Assembly (NCBI GenBank): GCA_914767715.1
Contig: OU612066.1
Span: 5,957,001-6,021,000, forward strand
Length of the DNA stretch: 64,000 nt
Direction of reading: 5' to 3'
DNA from: Membranipora membranacea
Taxonomy: Eukaryota; Bryozoa; Gymnolaemata; Cheilostomatida; Membraniporidae
The position numbers and the translations under genes were made by a program. How positions within the stretch are numbered: position 1 is the stretch's first letter; every line of letters begins with the position of its first letter. Below are positions 27,261-39,800 of the stretch, in pieces. The notes under the pieces were generated by a model. That model had not been told where the DNA came from, did no database searches, and was given only the letters and a program-made list of their open reading frames with translations.

Positions 27261-29446
27261 CTATCTCCTAAAAGACACAATATTATTATTTAGTGCTTAC
27301 CAATATTTAGGTTGATTCTCATCTCTTTTACAAGGGATGTGGGTTGAGAACATTGCCATTATCATCGTATCATCATCATCTTTTGGTGGAGGGAGTTATC
27401 CTCTTCTAGGTGAAGGTTCTGGGACCCACAGATTCATGCCGCACGCTATAACCATGTCCGCCGGAAACCCGGCTTCTCCTTGTATTGACACTCTATTATG
27501 TATTTGTTGATATTGACTAACCTCGAAATCTTTTATTGCTGCCAATGTATTCATCACTTCACTTACCTAGCGTTTTGATCAAGACGCTCTTTGATGAACT
27601 GCGTACAGTCTCTGGCACAATTACTTCTCATTTTGGTTCTTCCAACTTTAATACCTTCTAGCCAGGTCCTGAATTTTGTTTCACCCAGTTTCTTGTATTT
27701 ACTTATTAACTGCTTTTCCTATACAGAACATATGTGAGGTAAGAACAGAACAATGCCTTTCTCTATTATATCTGACAATGCTACTCAATCTGTGAGGTCT
27801 CACTAAGACAAGTTCCAGAAGTGTATTCACAAACATTATACCAATATATAGGAATAAACTGTGTTAACCTATATTATGAATATGTTACGCCCAGTGTTCT
27901 GAGTGAGTGGGAACTGGTGGAAACTGAGTTCCCGCAAAAAAATATAGAGAGGGAACCTCCGCAGTTCCCAGTCCCACTGGATTCTGTACAAAAACAGTGT
28001 CAAGTTGTTTATTTTAACCATATATCAATCATACTATTACAAATCCATACTTCTGCATAATTTGATCTAGAAATTACAAAAAATTCTCGAAAGAAACTTT
28101 CAACCTGGAGAGTAGAGTACCCACAAAGAAGAAAATCCACTTAGACCACTGGTTATGCATTTGCCTATTATTGTGTTGATCTAGCTAGAACATCTATGTA
28201 CCAGCAAATCCCATTGGTTTAGTGGTGGATGCATAACACAAGAGACGGGTTGTTGGAAATCGGCTGTTCAATTGCTGGAAAACCCCTTGATCCCGAGATG
28301 TGAGTCGAATCCAATGTCTTATTTCCTTTCATTGTTCAGAAATAAGAATGGGAGATTACTATGTTTTACTGCGGTGGGGAGGAGCAAACAATGTTTACAG
28401 ATGATGTGATATTTTCATGACATACGGTTCTTATTCCAAGATCCTCAAGAGCATCAGCAGCTTTTTCTCCTATCCCGGGAATCTCATCTAGGTATATCTC
28501 GGTGCTGTCAATGTCAAGAGCACGAAGGTGTTTCATCGTAGCGGTAGATTTGACACAAGGAGACACTCTTTGGGAGTCATCAAGGAAGACTCCTCGGTCG
28601 AAACTATCAACAAGGTCATCACAATCATCTACGAACAAGGAAGAAATACAAATATCCTTCAAACAATCACATAAATACTGCAAGTCCACCAATAGCCTGA
28701 CAGGCACAGCATAGTAGGACTATTCCGAGTGAATCACAGTGCCTGGGAAGGTGGACACATTCAAAGTCCACAAAGTCCATCGTTGATCATTTTCTGTGAC
28801 TGCAATCAAGGCAAACAGTCACAGCTAGTGGAATAAGCAATAAATTCAAATACACCTCCCATTCATCTGTGGGTCTTTTCTTGTGCCGACCATCAATTGG
28901 GCTCATATTCTACACTAAGGACCTAAACGCAGACATTGTGAGCTTAGCCTGATATGAGCTCGACACTCTTTCCCCACCCCTAGACTTACTCCTACACTTA
29001 CCCCTAGACTAACCCCTAGACTTACCCCTACACTTACCCCTAGACTTACCCCTAGACTTACCCCTAGACTTATCCCTAGACTTACCCCTAGACTTACCCC
29101 TAGACTTACCCCTAGACTTACCCCTAGACTTACCCCTAGACTTATCCCTAGACTAACCCCTAGACTTACCCCTAGACTTATCCCTAGACTTATCCCTAGA
29201 CTTACCCCTAGACTTACCCCTAGACTTATCCCTAGACTTACCCCTAGACTTACCCCTAGACTAACCCCTAGACTTACCCCTAGACCTACCCCTAGACTTA
29301 TCCCTAGACTTACCCAGTGGTTTCGAGTATCTACTAGCCTGAGCTCCAAAGTCATATTCCTCCGGTTCATACTTCACCCGCTCCTCGTTAGCTCTACTCT
29401 TTTTAACATCTCTATAGTTTGTGAAATGTTTCGGCTGACGATACAT
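27261..29446 (-). CDS. BAF-domain protein with N-terminal extension (4 exons, 164 aa)
   Basis: Barrier-to-autointegration factor (BAF) is a small chromatin and nuclear-envelope protein that binds DNA through a helix-hairpin-helix. Exons: 29446-29314, 28628-28426, 27718-27567, 27267-27261. An in-frame TAA immediately precedes the ATG. Residues about 86-164 match BAF: helix-hairpin-helix LDEIPGIGEKAADALEDLGI (91-110), then KKLGETKFRTWLEGIKV and SNCARDCTQFIKERL, corresponding to BAF's LFREWL and SRDCFGCLREW. BAF is normally about 90 residues; here an 85-residue polar extension (MYRQPKHFTNYRDVKKSRAN...) precedes it, rich in Tyr, Lys and Asp. Exon 1 ends at CTG G|GTAAGT inside the first unit of the 28979-29315 minisatellite. 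Later donors in the same array are in phase and would add Lys-Ser-Arg-Gly units. The two-residue last exon is inferred. The domain call is strong, orthology to BAF itself is not certain. Confidence 0.78.
28979..29315 (-). repeat. 12-bp minisatellite, 28 units, carrying tandem 5' splice sites
   Basis: Minus-strand unit GGTAAGTCTAGG begins at the exon 1 donor of the BAF-domain gene and continues into the intron. Of 28 units, 17 contain GGTAAG and one AGTAAG, so 18 keep GTAAG, in nearly all cases followed by T. Six read GATAAG, three GGTTAG and one GGTAGG. In the gene's frame the unit encodes Lys-Ser-Arg-Gly; the fifth unit (GGTTAG) gives the first in-frame stop. Confidence 0.95.
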
Positions 29447-31748
29447 TTAGATCCGCTGCTTGGGCTTGGCTGGTCTTCTGGAAAATGTCTGAATAAAATG
29501 GAGCAAGGGCAAGTAAGATGCTATGTGTCTTATCTAGAATCCTAGAACACCACAGGATATCAGCTATAGTGCAAAGCGAAGTAATTTGTAATGATACAAA
29601 TACCCAACAACAGTGTTGTATACTGCTCGAAAGCGGTTTATAATGTGTTTATGGTCAAAACAGGGAGAATTCTCCCTGGTCAAAACAACACTGTGTTATA
29701 CCTACTAGCAGTGCCGACAAAACTATTTTTGAAATAAGTGATTCAAAAACCTGCGTAAAGCTTGTAAAGTGATTGATGTGTGAGTGTGGATGTTATATTA
29801 TGTCAAAACACAACATATCTGCGGTTGTTTCTGTGGTTTTTTTTATTGTAGCTAGGTTATGGATCAGGTGGGGATTCCCCTTGTACTATTGAGCTATAAT
29901 GGTCACCCATAGCAACTGGAAATAAATTTAAATATCATTCAAATAAATTTGAATGTCAGAAGAATTAAGTGTCATTTTGAATTGGTGCAATGTAACGAGA
30001 TGGTTATAAATGTTCAGAAATCTTATTACATGTTACTTAATATCTCAGATCCCCTTTATGACCTGAGACTGTTCATAGGTAAAGAAAAACTAAACTGACT
30101 GAGAACTACAAGGCTTCTGGGTTTTGTGGTGATTGACTCGCTTTCATGGCACGATCGCCTAAATTATGTACATCTATAAAAGTGTACAACGAAATGTGTA
30201 CCTTCTTCAACACTCAAGATACTTCTTTGACATAGCAAGTGCTCGCACATTTTACTTTCAGTTTATCTATAGTCACCTTATTTATGGAATCCCTATCGTT
30301 GGCAAATCGTCCTGTAATAATGTGCTCAATAGATTAATTATGTTGCAAAAAATGGACTTTACGCCAATGTGCATTACATTCTGTATCGTCTCATTCAAAC
30401 GAATCATTACAAATTCTGCCAGTTCTGAAGGTTGTTTGTTATTTCAATTCACTTTTTGCGCCAAATATAAACAATTTTTTGTCACCTCCATTTATTTATA
30501 GAGGATTTAAAAAGAATACCCGGTGACAAACACTTACTATTATATCATACTGACAAGCTAAGAATACAAAGTTTATATTACTTACAATTCTTTACCATTG
30601 CATTTAAGATCTAAAGAGAAGTTCAGCTCATTTAAAACATTGCTATTCAACTGTATGTTATCAACTTGATCGACAATGTTAGTGATATTCTATTCAAATT
30701 TTTTTTTTCTGTCACTGAGTGCAAAACATTTGGTTGCCAATAAAAATATAAAAGAGTATATATATATATATAAATTACTCTGCCATACCATCAACCACTA
30801 TTATCTTCGTCAAGTTACCGCCACTCAAACAAAAATAGCAGCAGGTAGGTATGAAGGTAAGTAGAGATCTGACTCACAAAGTATAAATTTGACCGTCCTT
30901 ATAGGGCTAATAACATTACATAGATTCAATATTAAGTTACTTACAATTGGTGATTTTACTATAATATTTTTCAGACTAATATACTAGATTTTTGGGATAT
31001 ATTCGATGGTGACATAACGAGAATGCTTCTAAATATATGATTCCCTGAGGTTAGAATGTGATGGTGTTATTCAAATTTCATATTCAAGTTTGCTTTTATG
31101 CTTTTCCTAATAAATCCATCTTAGCTACTAGGTTGAAAAATCGCAGTTAAAAATCACATGTTATATTCAAAAAGAAGTTTTCTGTCTCTTCGATGTCCTG
31201 ACCTAACCTGCCTGCGTAGGAGATGCCCTTGTTCGGTTCCTCTTTCCTTTTCCTTTTCCTCTTCCTTTTCCTTTTCCTTTTCATCTCTACCTAAAGATGG
31301 TTGAGAATGCTTATCACTACTTTCCGAGAAAAACGTCACCCCATCACCTGGCACTAAACAAAAAAAACTGTTACCCCGGGCTGTATTCATTAGGGGGGAG
31401 GGGGGCTGATGGGCCATGGTCCTACCATTCTTACAACAGTTTTATCCTTAAATAGCTGCAAATATTTGCTGCATTGTGTAAGTGATCAGCAACTAAATCA
31501 ATATTATATCATCATATCTAATAAGTTCTAATAACAATATCTTTTGATATATTCTAACTATATTAAAGTTTATATTGGAACACGGCTCAATGTAACTTAG
31601 AGCAAGATAGGTTGTGGTGTGCCATCTACCATATAATGCCATCCTATCTCTGGACATAGTCGGCACCATGTCATGACCATCAGCTATCGGTTGCTGACTG
31701 ATGCTACTGTTTACGTGAAGATAATTTCAATAATGTGAATGTAAGGCA

Positions 31749-31882
31749 ACACGTATGTTAGTCTAAGTGCTCAGACTCCAAGGCGCAGGGAGTTACTTGC
31801 GCACGCTATCAAAGGAGTTTGATAGCGTGCGCAAGTAACTCCCTGCGCCTTGGAGTCTGAGCACTGAGACTACACGTATGTT
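31749..31882. mobile_element. 112-bp hairpin insertion flanked by 11-bp direct repeats
   Basis: 31760-31871 is two 54-bp arms around a 4-base loop (GGAG). The arms match except one A/C at the sixth position; the inner 46 bp are perfect. ACACGTATGTT occurs at both ends (31749-31759 and 31872-31882), as expected for a target-site duplication. Confidence 0.9.
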
Positions 31883-32289
31883 ATCTTGTTACAAGGTGTA
31901 ATTACTAATTTGTAGCCACAGTTGACACTCTGCTTGATCTGTGCAATGAAATGAAGTATATGTGTTCAGGGGAATTGATTGATGTTCTACGAAAGAATCT
32001 AGCAACCCTTCAGAAAGTTTTTGTCAGAGCTTCAAAGAAATGAATTAAACTTTGGTGAATAGCATAAGAAATCATTTTAAGATATCATGAAGAAATAAAA
32101 AAAGACTTTTTGTGCCCGAAACTTGAATATCAGATATTTTTATATTTTTGCCTACACCCATGTTATCTTGAGGTAGTTATACACACATGGCCTGTCTGCA
32201 TTGAGTTTAAGACTGAGATAATTTGTGTATAAGAGTAAGAGTAAGAGTTGTATGTACTGTGAAGAATGTTTGTGAAAAATCCCAAGTAG

Positions 32290-34875
32290 GTTGGCCCCGT
32301 AGACAAAACACGCAACACTAGACTGGACACTGTGTAGTAAATATCCATAGAGTTATCATATATTATATAATAACTCTATGTAAATATCCTATCAAAAAGT
32401 GTCCTCATTAAATGCTGTGACCTGTGACGCAACGACATCTCACTGTGGTAGAAAAAGCAATGATGCATGTGTTTTTCGGAGTAATCTCCCTTTGATGCAG
32501 ATTTTTTAATAGATTTTATAGAATTTGAAACAAAATAGCAGCAGCAATCCTCTGCAGCACAGGTCACAGCCTTGTCTATATTCTGTCTAACTCATCACAT
32601 ATTTCGATTGAGCAAAAATGGCATAGAAATATTAGTTAAACAGCATATCATACTTGCCAAGTAATCTAAATTCAAAAGTGGGAGATTTCAATTTACAGCG
32701 ATACCGCACGTCATCGCAATGCTCCGAGGGTGCGAAATACCCGAGCGATCCACATGGGGGTTTGAGGGCATGGTGATCCCCCAACAGGGTCCGGGATAGA
32801 ACCCGGCCGCTGATGCTCCGAGAGAGTTTCTAGCCACTAGGAAAAGCTAAAAATGCATATTTGATCCCAAATAATTTCATCTCGAAGGCGATGATAACAT
32901 ATATAGCTATTTGCACTTGGAATCAAACCGAGCATCGTTTTTCTAGGGCTGGCTTTGTTATTTTGTGATGGCTGGGAATCAGAGCGTACCGCAGAATAAG
33001 AGTTTTAAAGAGTGAAGTACAGTGGGATGCACATTTAAAGTAATACGTATGATAATGTACGAGTGACAACCATATTAGTCAAATTTGGCCCAACGGTACC
33101 AATAGAGTGTTGGACTGCCCTTTCTGCTGCATAGAAATTTGTATCTACAACTGGGTTGGTGAGTTGAGCACTCCTTGGTTTGAGGCCTCCCGATTCTTGC
33201 GGCCGAATAGAGAGCAGTCCGCTGCTGAGGGATCACTAGTTGCACTCAAAAAGTTTGCACACTCAGAGCAGTTTAGTTTTTTGGCTTCTAAGAATGTATT
33301 CACCTTAAAAAAATACGTATACTAAGAACTAATAATGAGCAGCCAGCCTGATACACTTAGGGATATTAATATAGGCATATACCAACCATACAAATTAAAT
33401 TTTTGCTGGTAACAAATAGCATGTGGTGGTCTAGCCTGTTATCGCAAGCTTTGTTGTGGGGTAGGTGGTTCAACAAGTTAATCAAAACAGTCGGGGTCAT
33501 TCAAACATACTTGGCTTAATTGTCTGGCTGTCTTGGCTTAAAAATTGTATGGTGAAAGATGGATTCCCACAATGCAATTCTAGATTGGAATTTCTAAAGG
33601 GGATCAGAAGAAAATCCTAAATCCTATTATAGTAGTGATGGGAACCAAACCACAATGCGTTATTGGATATTGCTGCAAGGTGATTGTGCCCCTGTTCTCA
33701 GTCGTCGTTTTAGGAAATGTAGAATTCATGGCTAATGATTATTACCTAACATCTATTATAGAATTTTAGCAGATCAAATCCTTTACAACAAAACCTAAAA
33801 ATTAACCCATAAAACAATTGGAGCATAATATGGGAAGATGACATTCTTCCAACAATACAAAATAGAGAGCTTTGAGGGGGTTGGGAGAAAGTCTTTAATG
33901 ATATTATATACTGACGAGAATTAAACCACTACGTATGTATTATGGTATATTTCAGCAAGGTTTTTGTGACCCAGTGATCAGCAGTTGTCTTATAAAATGA
34001 AGAATTTATACCAAATAACTTTTTTAAGGCATAATGTCAAACGATTCTTCAAATCATTGTATTTAATGGATAACCCTGGATATTCCTAAAAAAAACGTTG
34101 CTCGGTTTGATTCCAAGTGCAAATAGCTATATATGTTATCATCGCCTTCGAGATGAGACAGTGTAGCGTGCAGGTACATTCATTTTCAAAATGTTCAGTA
34201 CCATGATTTAGGCTCCGATGGGTACTTAGTATCAGCATTATATTTACAATCACTGTTTAACTAATATTTCTATGTAATTTTTGCTCAATCAAAATAAGTG
34301 ATGAGAAAAACAGAATATAGACAAATGTTTCAGATATGCGGTTTTAGCCTTTCCTAGTGGCTAGAAACGCTCTCAGAGCATCAGCGGCCGGGTTCTATCC
34401 TGGCCTCTGTTGGGGAATCACAATGCCCTCAAACCCCCATGTGGATCGCTCGGGTATATCGCACCCTCGGAGCATTGCGATGACGTGCGGTATCGCTGTA
34501 AATTGAAATCTCCCACTTTTGAATTTAGATTACTTGGCAAGTATGATATGATGTTTAACTAATATTTCTATGCCATTTTTGCTTAATCAAAATATGTGAT
34601 GAGTTAGACAGAATATAGACAAAGCTGTGACCTGTGCTGCAGAAGATTGCTGCTGCTATTCTGTATCAAATTCTATAAAATCTATAAAAATATCTGCATC
34701 AAAGGGAGATTACTCCGAAAAACACATGCATCATTGCTTTTCCTACCACAGTGAGATGTCGTTGCGTCACAGTATTTAATGAGGACACTTTTTGATATTT
34801 AATAATATAATAACTCTATGGATATATACTACACAGTGTCCAGTCTAGGGTTGTGTGCTTTGTCTATGGTTGGCC
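32290..34875. mobile_element. Fold-back element with about 650-bp inverted arms
   Basis: The left arm 32290-32944 is the reverse complement, with scattered mismatches, of 34088-34875. Outer ends share ...AGACTGGACACTGTGTAGTA...; inner ends share CAAACCGAGCA. The right arm carries about 170 extra bases (about 34160-34345) that partly repeat its own sequence. The 1.1-kb spacer has no recognisable transposase. It could be a non-autonomous foldback transposon or a local inverted duplication. Confidence 0.85.
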
Positions 34876-36015
34876 CACTGAAAAATATCAACAAATGATG
34901 TCATAGTGAGTCAATTAGGGAAAAGACGATGTTGAAACTGTAGGCAAAAATGCCCGTAAATTTATGGCGGATGCTGATAATGTCTTGCTAATCGCCCTAT
35001 CAATCACAATGTGTCAAACATCGATCATCTAACTAAACCAACATCTCAGATGCAATCTCAGATGCAATAGCAGCGCAATCAATAAAGCGTAAAAAGACGC
35101 AAATTAAAGACACAATCAAAAAGACGCAATCAAATTGTATTAAAGATGGAGTGTAATTCAGATCCAGCATTAATTGTAGACACTTGGTAGTCTATCTACA
35201 GGGATTTACTTGTGCGGGGAGTAATAATATGGACCAAAATATTTTGTATGAGACTTACTTTTACCAATTTGCTATGCTCAAAATTAAATCCTAAAAAACT
35301 TATGATAGCACGGTAATTACACGGAGCATAGCATGTCTTGTCAAGACAGGCTACATTGAGCCATATTTAATAGCGTTTAGCATGATGATTAATGATTATA
35401 TTGATTTATAATTCATTAGAAAATCAATATCATGCAGTGCACCTGCTTTGACACACATTGTGACACTGTAATTTAACTATAAACTGAACTGAAAATTATT
35501 GTATTCCTACACTTTTTTACATATAATTTTCTTCTAAAAAAAGAAAATTAGGTTTCAAAACTACATTAGCAGAGTCAAATATAGTTGAGGAATGTGTAGC
35601 TATAATGATTTTCAAAAATATTAAATATTTATTGAGAAAAATTGCTAAATGTAAATCAGTCATTATTGATTGATAATGCATTGTTTATGTGAGTCCTACA
35701 TATGACATCATATTCGTGCTTATAAATGTAAACAAATTGTTATGATGTATTTGGCGCCAAATCAGAGCACATGTACATAATCGGAATTGGGTGATCTATC
35801 AACCTGGATAGGGACGGGAGAAAGTGAATCTGACCTGTACCCCCTCTTTAATACTAGCTTTTAAAATTATTGTGTAAATCGAGAACGGCTCTTTTATTAT
35901 CTAGAGAGCAAGGTAATAATTGTTTGAAGCATTTGAGAAGGGGATGCGAGGCAGTAAATCAACAGCTGTTATTTCTGTTAACCCATGTGTCATGAGGAAG
36001 CAAGGAGTTCGAGAC

Positions 36016-36080
36016 TATAAAATAAGGTGAGAGAGCAACAGGTGGTTAGACGGTGATCTGCCCATCCTCACGTTACACAG
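36016..36080 (+). promoter_or_regulatory. TATA box and untranslated first exon of lipase 1
   Basis: TATAAAATA at 36016-36024, then a non-coding exon expected to start about 30 bases downstream and ending at a donor ACACAG|GTATGC (36080/36081). The acceptor TTTTCCAG at 36793-36800 directly abuts the ATG. Confidence 0.6.
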
Positions 36081-36800
36081 GTATGCTTGTATATCCTTAC
36101 TCTGTGTCTGTATGTCCGTAGTTTACAGTTATGTATTGTTCATTGGCCTACTAAAACAAATTTTTCCCTTTTTACTACCTGGGCTTCCGGACATAACTAT
36201 ATGAACAGTTAACAGTGATTAATTAGATTTGATTCCAATGAGCTAGGCGAATCCTCAGTAGGCACTTTTGGTTTTTCAATTTAGCAAGATCGCTCCCTTA
36301 CCGTTTACTTGGAAGACAAAATTCTATTAAGCAGCTAGCGATTTTGGATCACCACCTGCAGCAGGTCTCGCTCCTTCACCTTGAAGCGATTCTGGTAGCA
36401 TTTAATTTCAACTTTTTCCAAATTGCCAATTTTTAATTAGGCAGGTTTTATCTTCCATAACTGGGGTAATTATTTGGCTGTTGACAATTGTTTGAACACA
36501 CCGATACAAAGAGATAAGCCAGCAGTTTACTTAGAAACTGATTATTTTGGAATCATACTAGTGAGTTGGCTACTGACATAAAAAGGACCGGAATATGGAT
36601 TAGGGATATATTAATGTGGATTAATGTGACAGGTTTAATCCTGCGCCTACAGTTGCTGCATTTGCCAAAAAAATGTGATTCATTTATGATGATCAATAGC
36701 CAAAATTCTATATAATTATAATTATCAGCTTCATTATTTCCCTGCATTTTTTTTTATCAGGTGTCGACCCTAGGTCAGTGGTCATTCACTTCTTTTCCAG

Positions 36801-39800
36801 ATGTTAGACATGATGAAGTTGATGTATGTGTCACTACTGCTATCAGGGTTTTTGTTAGTTGGAGTAAACGCTGACTGTTACTCTATCAATGATTGTGCTG
36901 CATGTGTCTCTGGTCACGAAGGCTGGTGGGATTATTTTGGATGCAGATGGTGTCCATTAACCAGGTCATGCCATGCTCCCGGCTCAGGTATGTAGTATTG
37001 ATATTTTCTTGTTAGGTATAATACTCTAAGGCTTCTTTCAGCTGTCAAAATATTGAGCTCACATCGGAACAAGTGCGTGAAACTTTGTACAGGTGCTTGA
37101 AATATTATAATTTTGACAATAAAAATAAAATTTCTGCGTCCCTCTTAAAACTCGGATGTTTTTTTTGCAAGAAATCTTAATTTCAAAGGTGAATCATGGT
37201 GGAAATTAATTTCACAAAATGTAATACTGTTTACACATTTGTGGCAATTTAGCATCATGTTTTACAAAACAAAATATATAATTATACTTTCTCATTTAAT
37301 CTGTAAAAAAATTTTGCAATCACCTGTTATAGCAAACTGATTAACAAGTTTCACAGCATTGTTTTTAAAAATCTGCATAGGTCTACATATTTTGATAATG
37401 TCTACATTTTATATAACTTTTCTCATTTATATTTGCAACTGCTTGTAGTGATATTTTTATTATCAATACAAAAATACAATAAAAATAAAAATTTTACATC
37501 AATGACGCGTATTTTTTGACAGTATGCTACTCCTAAATATGCTGCTTCTTTTGAAATATTTGGAAGGGTACGTATTGAAGAGGTTTTGAAAATATTAATT
37601 AGAGTACAAATTAGCTAGTTTGGAAGCGAAGTTGGGGGCTATATTTTCAGGTCTGCACGAAATGAGGAAGTTATCTCTGGTGAAAACTTTGCTTCTCTAG
37701 AATAATCAGTTTGTCGTAAAAACTTTCTTCATTTCCTAAGTTGTCTCGTCACAATTATAGCTTACGTTCATTATGTGTTTTCAGTGCACAATGATTGTAA
37801 AGATGTCCACCAGATAACAGATGACAGCACACTATCCTGTGAAGCTATAGCAGAGCCTAATCTCTCCTACAGTAGTGTAACTGCTGAGACTATGGCTAGG
37901 TGGTCCTCACTGGCTTACGTTACTCCAGCGGCTAAAGATATGGATAGTATGCAAAGCATTGTTCAGGCAGAGTTTGGAGCCAACTATCGGGTAAAATGAT
38001 AAGATTTATTTCTTCAAGTTGATAACTGCAATTGGTTTTTTAGAATAGATTTAATTTCATACTGAGATAAATTTACATATAAATATAGAATGAAATAAGC
38101 ACATGTATGACTACAATATTGGGAACTTCTATAAACTCACATCTGGTTTACTCAACTAATAAAAATAGAAGTAATCCCATGCCAAACGTGCAGCACCTAG
38201 AACAGTAACACATTTCATAGTCTGATATCTGGTTTAATGTTGTAGATTTTAGAGTTTTTGATGAACGACTGTGATATCATATTGGAGTACAGAGATTGTG
38301 GTGCAGTTATAGCTATTTCTGATGTTGACAATCACATAATAGTGGCTTTCCGGGGCACTTTTGAGACCACCCAACTGGTCGAGCAGGTGCTTGGTGTATT
38401 GACAGGCATGATTGAGTCTCCAATTGGAGGAGAGGTAAATACTACGGCCCAATAATACATTTACATAATGATCTAATCAGCTTTAATATATACCCAGAGA
38501 GAAGACAAGTCATAAAAAAACTGATGCTCACCAGTAGTTTGAAACATGCAATGCTATGTATGACAAGTTGATGATGTTGGATGATCAGTTTTATTTAGCT
38601 AAAATCTTCCAACACAAGCACCAACATCACTCTCTCACTTCTGTTTGTTTTCAGGTACTGAGATATTAAGTAGCTTTCTCTTGGCCAACTCCAGGCACTA
38701 TGTCCCATGTGCTTATTTGTTTCAGGTGCTGAGATATAACGAGAACACTCATGACAGTCTCTATCCATGTATAAAGTCAATCATCGAGGAGCAAATTATT
38801 GACAATCCAAGCCTGAGAGTTTCAGTAACCGGACACTCACTAGGAGGTGCTCAGGCCTCCCTCATTGCAGCTCATTTGCTCTTTGACTATGTGGTGTCTT
38901 CTTCAAAGCTTGAGCTTTACACCTTCGGAGCTCCAAGAGTCGGCGACAGGGACTTTGCCTTTGAATTTGATCGGGTAAGACAATGTTTGATAAACAAAAC
39001 AATAACAAATGGTATTACATTACTATATTATATATATAGTATATTACATTACTGAGATAGTTTTTTGTTGGGGTTGAGGAAGATGTTTCCTGAAGTAGAA
39101 AGTTTCTCATCGCACATCCTCAAAAACTGTGCTTTTCTTCCAAGTCATTTGCTCTATGTATTAGGGGTTATGTTAGGCTTTTGGGGTTGGGGCTTGGAGT
39201 TTATGTTAATTATGAAAAAATAAACAAGCCCTCAAAATTTTGTGTTGTTGTGTGTTACAGTTGATCGGGAATAGCTGGAGAATCACTAACAAGGACGACC
39301 CTGTTGTACAGTCCGTCCCGAGCAGCCTACTTGGGCTCTACTTCGCTTACCACACGAGAAGAGAAGTTTTTTACAACACAGACAAAGACATCACCACCAA
39401 GACAAGCTACACCATCTGCAGAGGAAACGAGGTACTTCCATAGATTTACTAATTTATTATTTATTTATTTATTATCAAGTCTATGGGTTGAGAAGATATA
39501 TCACCAGCTACTGTTTGTGCACCATACTCACTGGGAGGGTCATACCTAGCTGGTCATATCATAACAGCTCATAACATTGCAATTATTATTGTGTTTTGTA
39601 CTCTGTATGTTGAACATAACTTTTCATTTTCCGAAATTGAAAATATTTCTAAATCGCACAGAAATCAGGACAATGGAAGACATAGACAACTCTACAAAAA
39701 CGTCCAAAAATCTGTAAACATTGCTAAAAACGTTCAAAAAATGTCCTAGTGTAAGCTCACCTGAAGCTATCCCGTTTCCTAAACAAGAACGCAACTATTC

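Larger units (their letters stand above)
29447..36040. other. Gap between BAF-domain gene and lipase cluster
   Basis: No supported coding exon. Contents that can be named: (TA)n at 30757-30771, a pyrimidine-rich (CCTTTT)n-like run at 31236-31282, the hairpin insertion at 31749-31882 and the fold-back element at 32290-34875. The BAF-gene promoter and 5' UTR exon(s) should lie at its left end; a pyrimidine-rich acceptor just upstream of the ATG (near 29493 on the minus strand) suggests an intron in the 5' UTR. Confidence 0.5.

Noticed and set aside
28979-29315. Telomere-like or CRISPR array
   Set aside because: CTTACCCCTAGA is not a TTAGGG-type repeat, and there are no spacers. The array is a direct minisatellite inside a eukaryotic intron.
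28915-29370. Long minus-strand ORF of repeated Gly-Val-Ser-Leu
   Set aside because: It is the off-frame reading of the 12-bp minisatellite; it lacks a plausible start and conflicts with the phased BAF-gene exons.
31154-31417. Possible Lys/Glu-rich exon on the minus strand
   Set aside because: It has a fair acceptor and donor, but the coding signal comes from a CCTTTT simple repeat and no neighbouring exon in phase was found.
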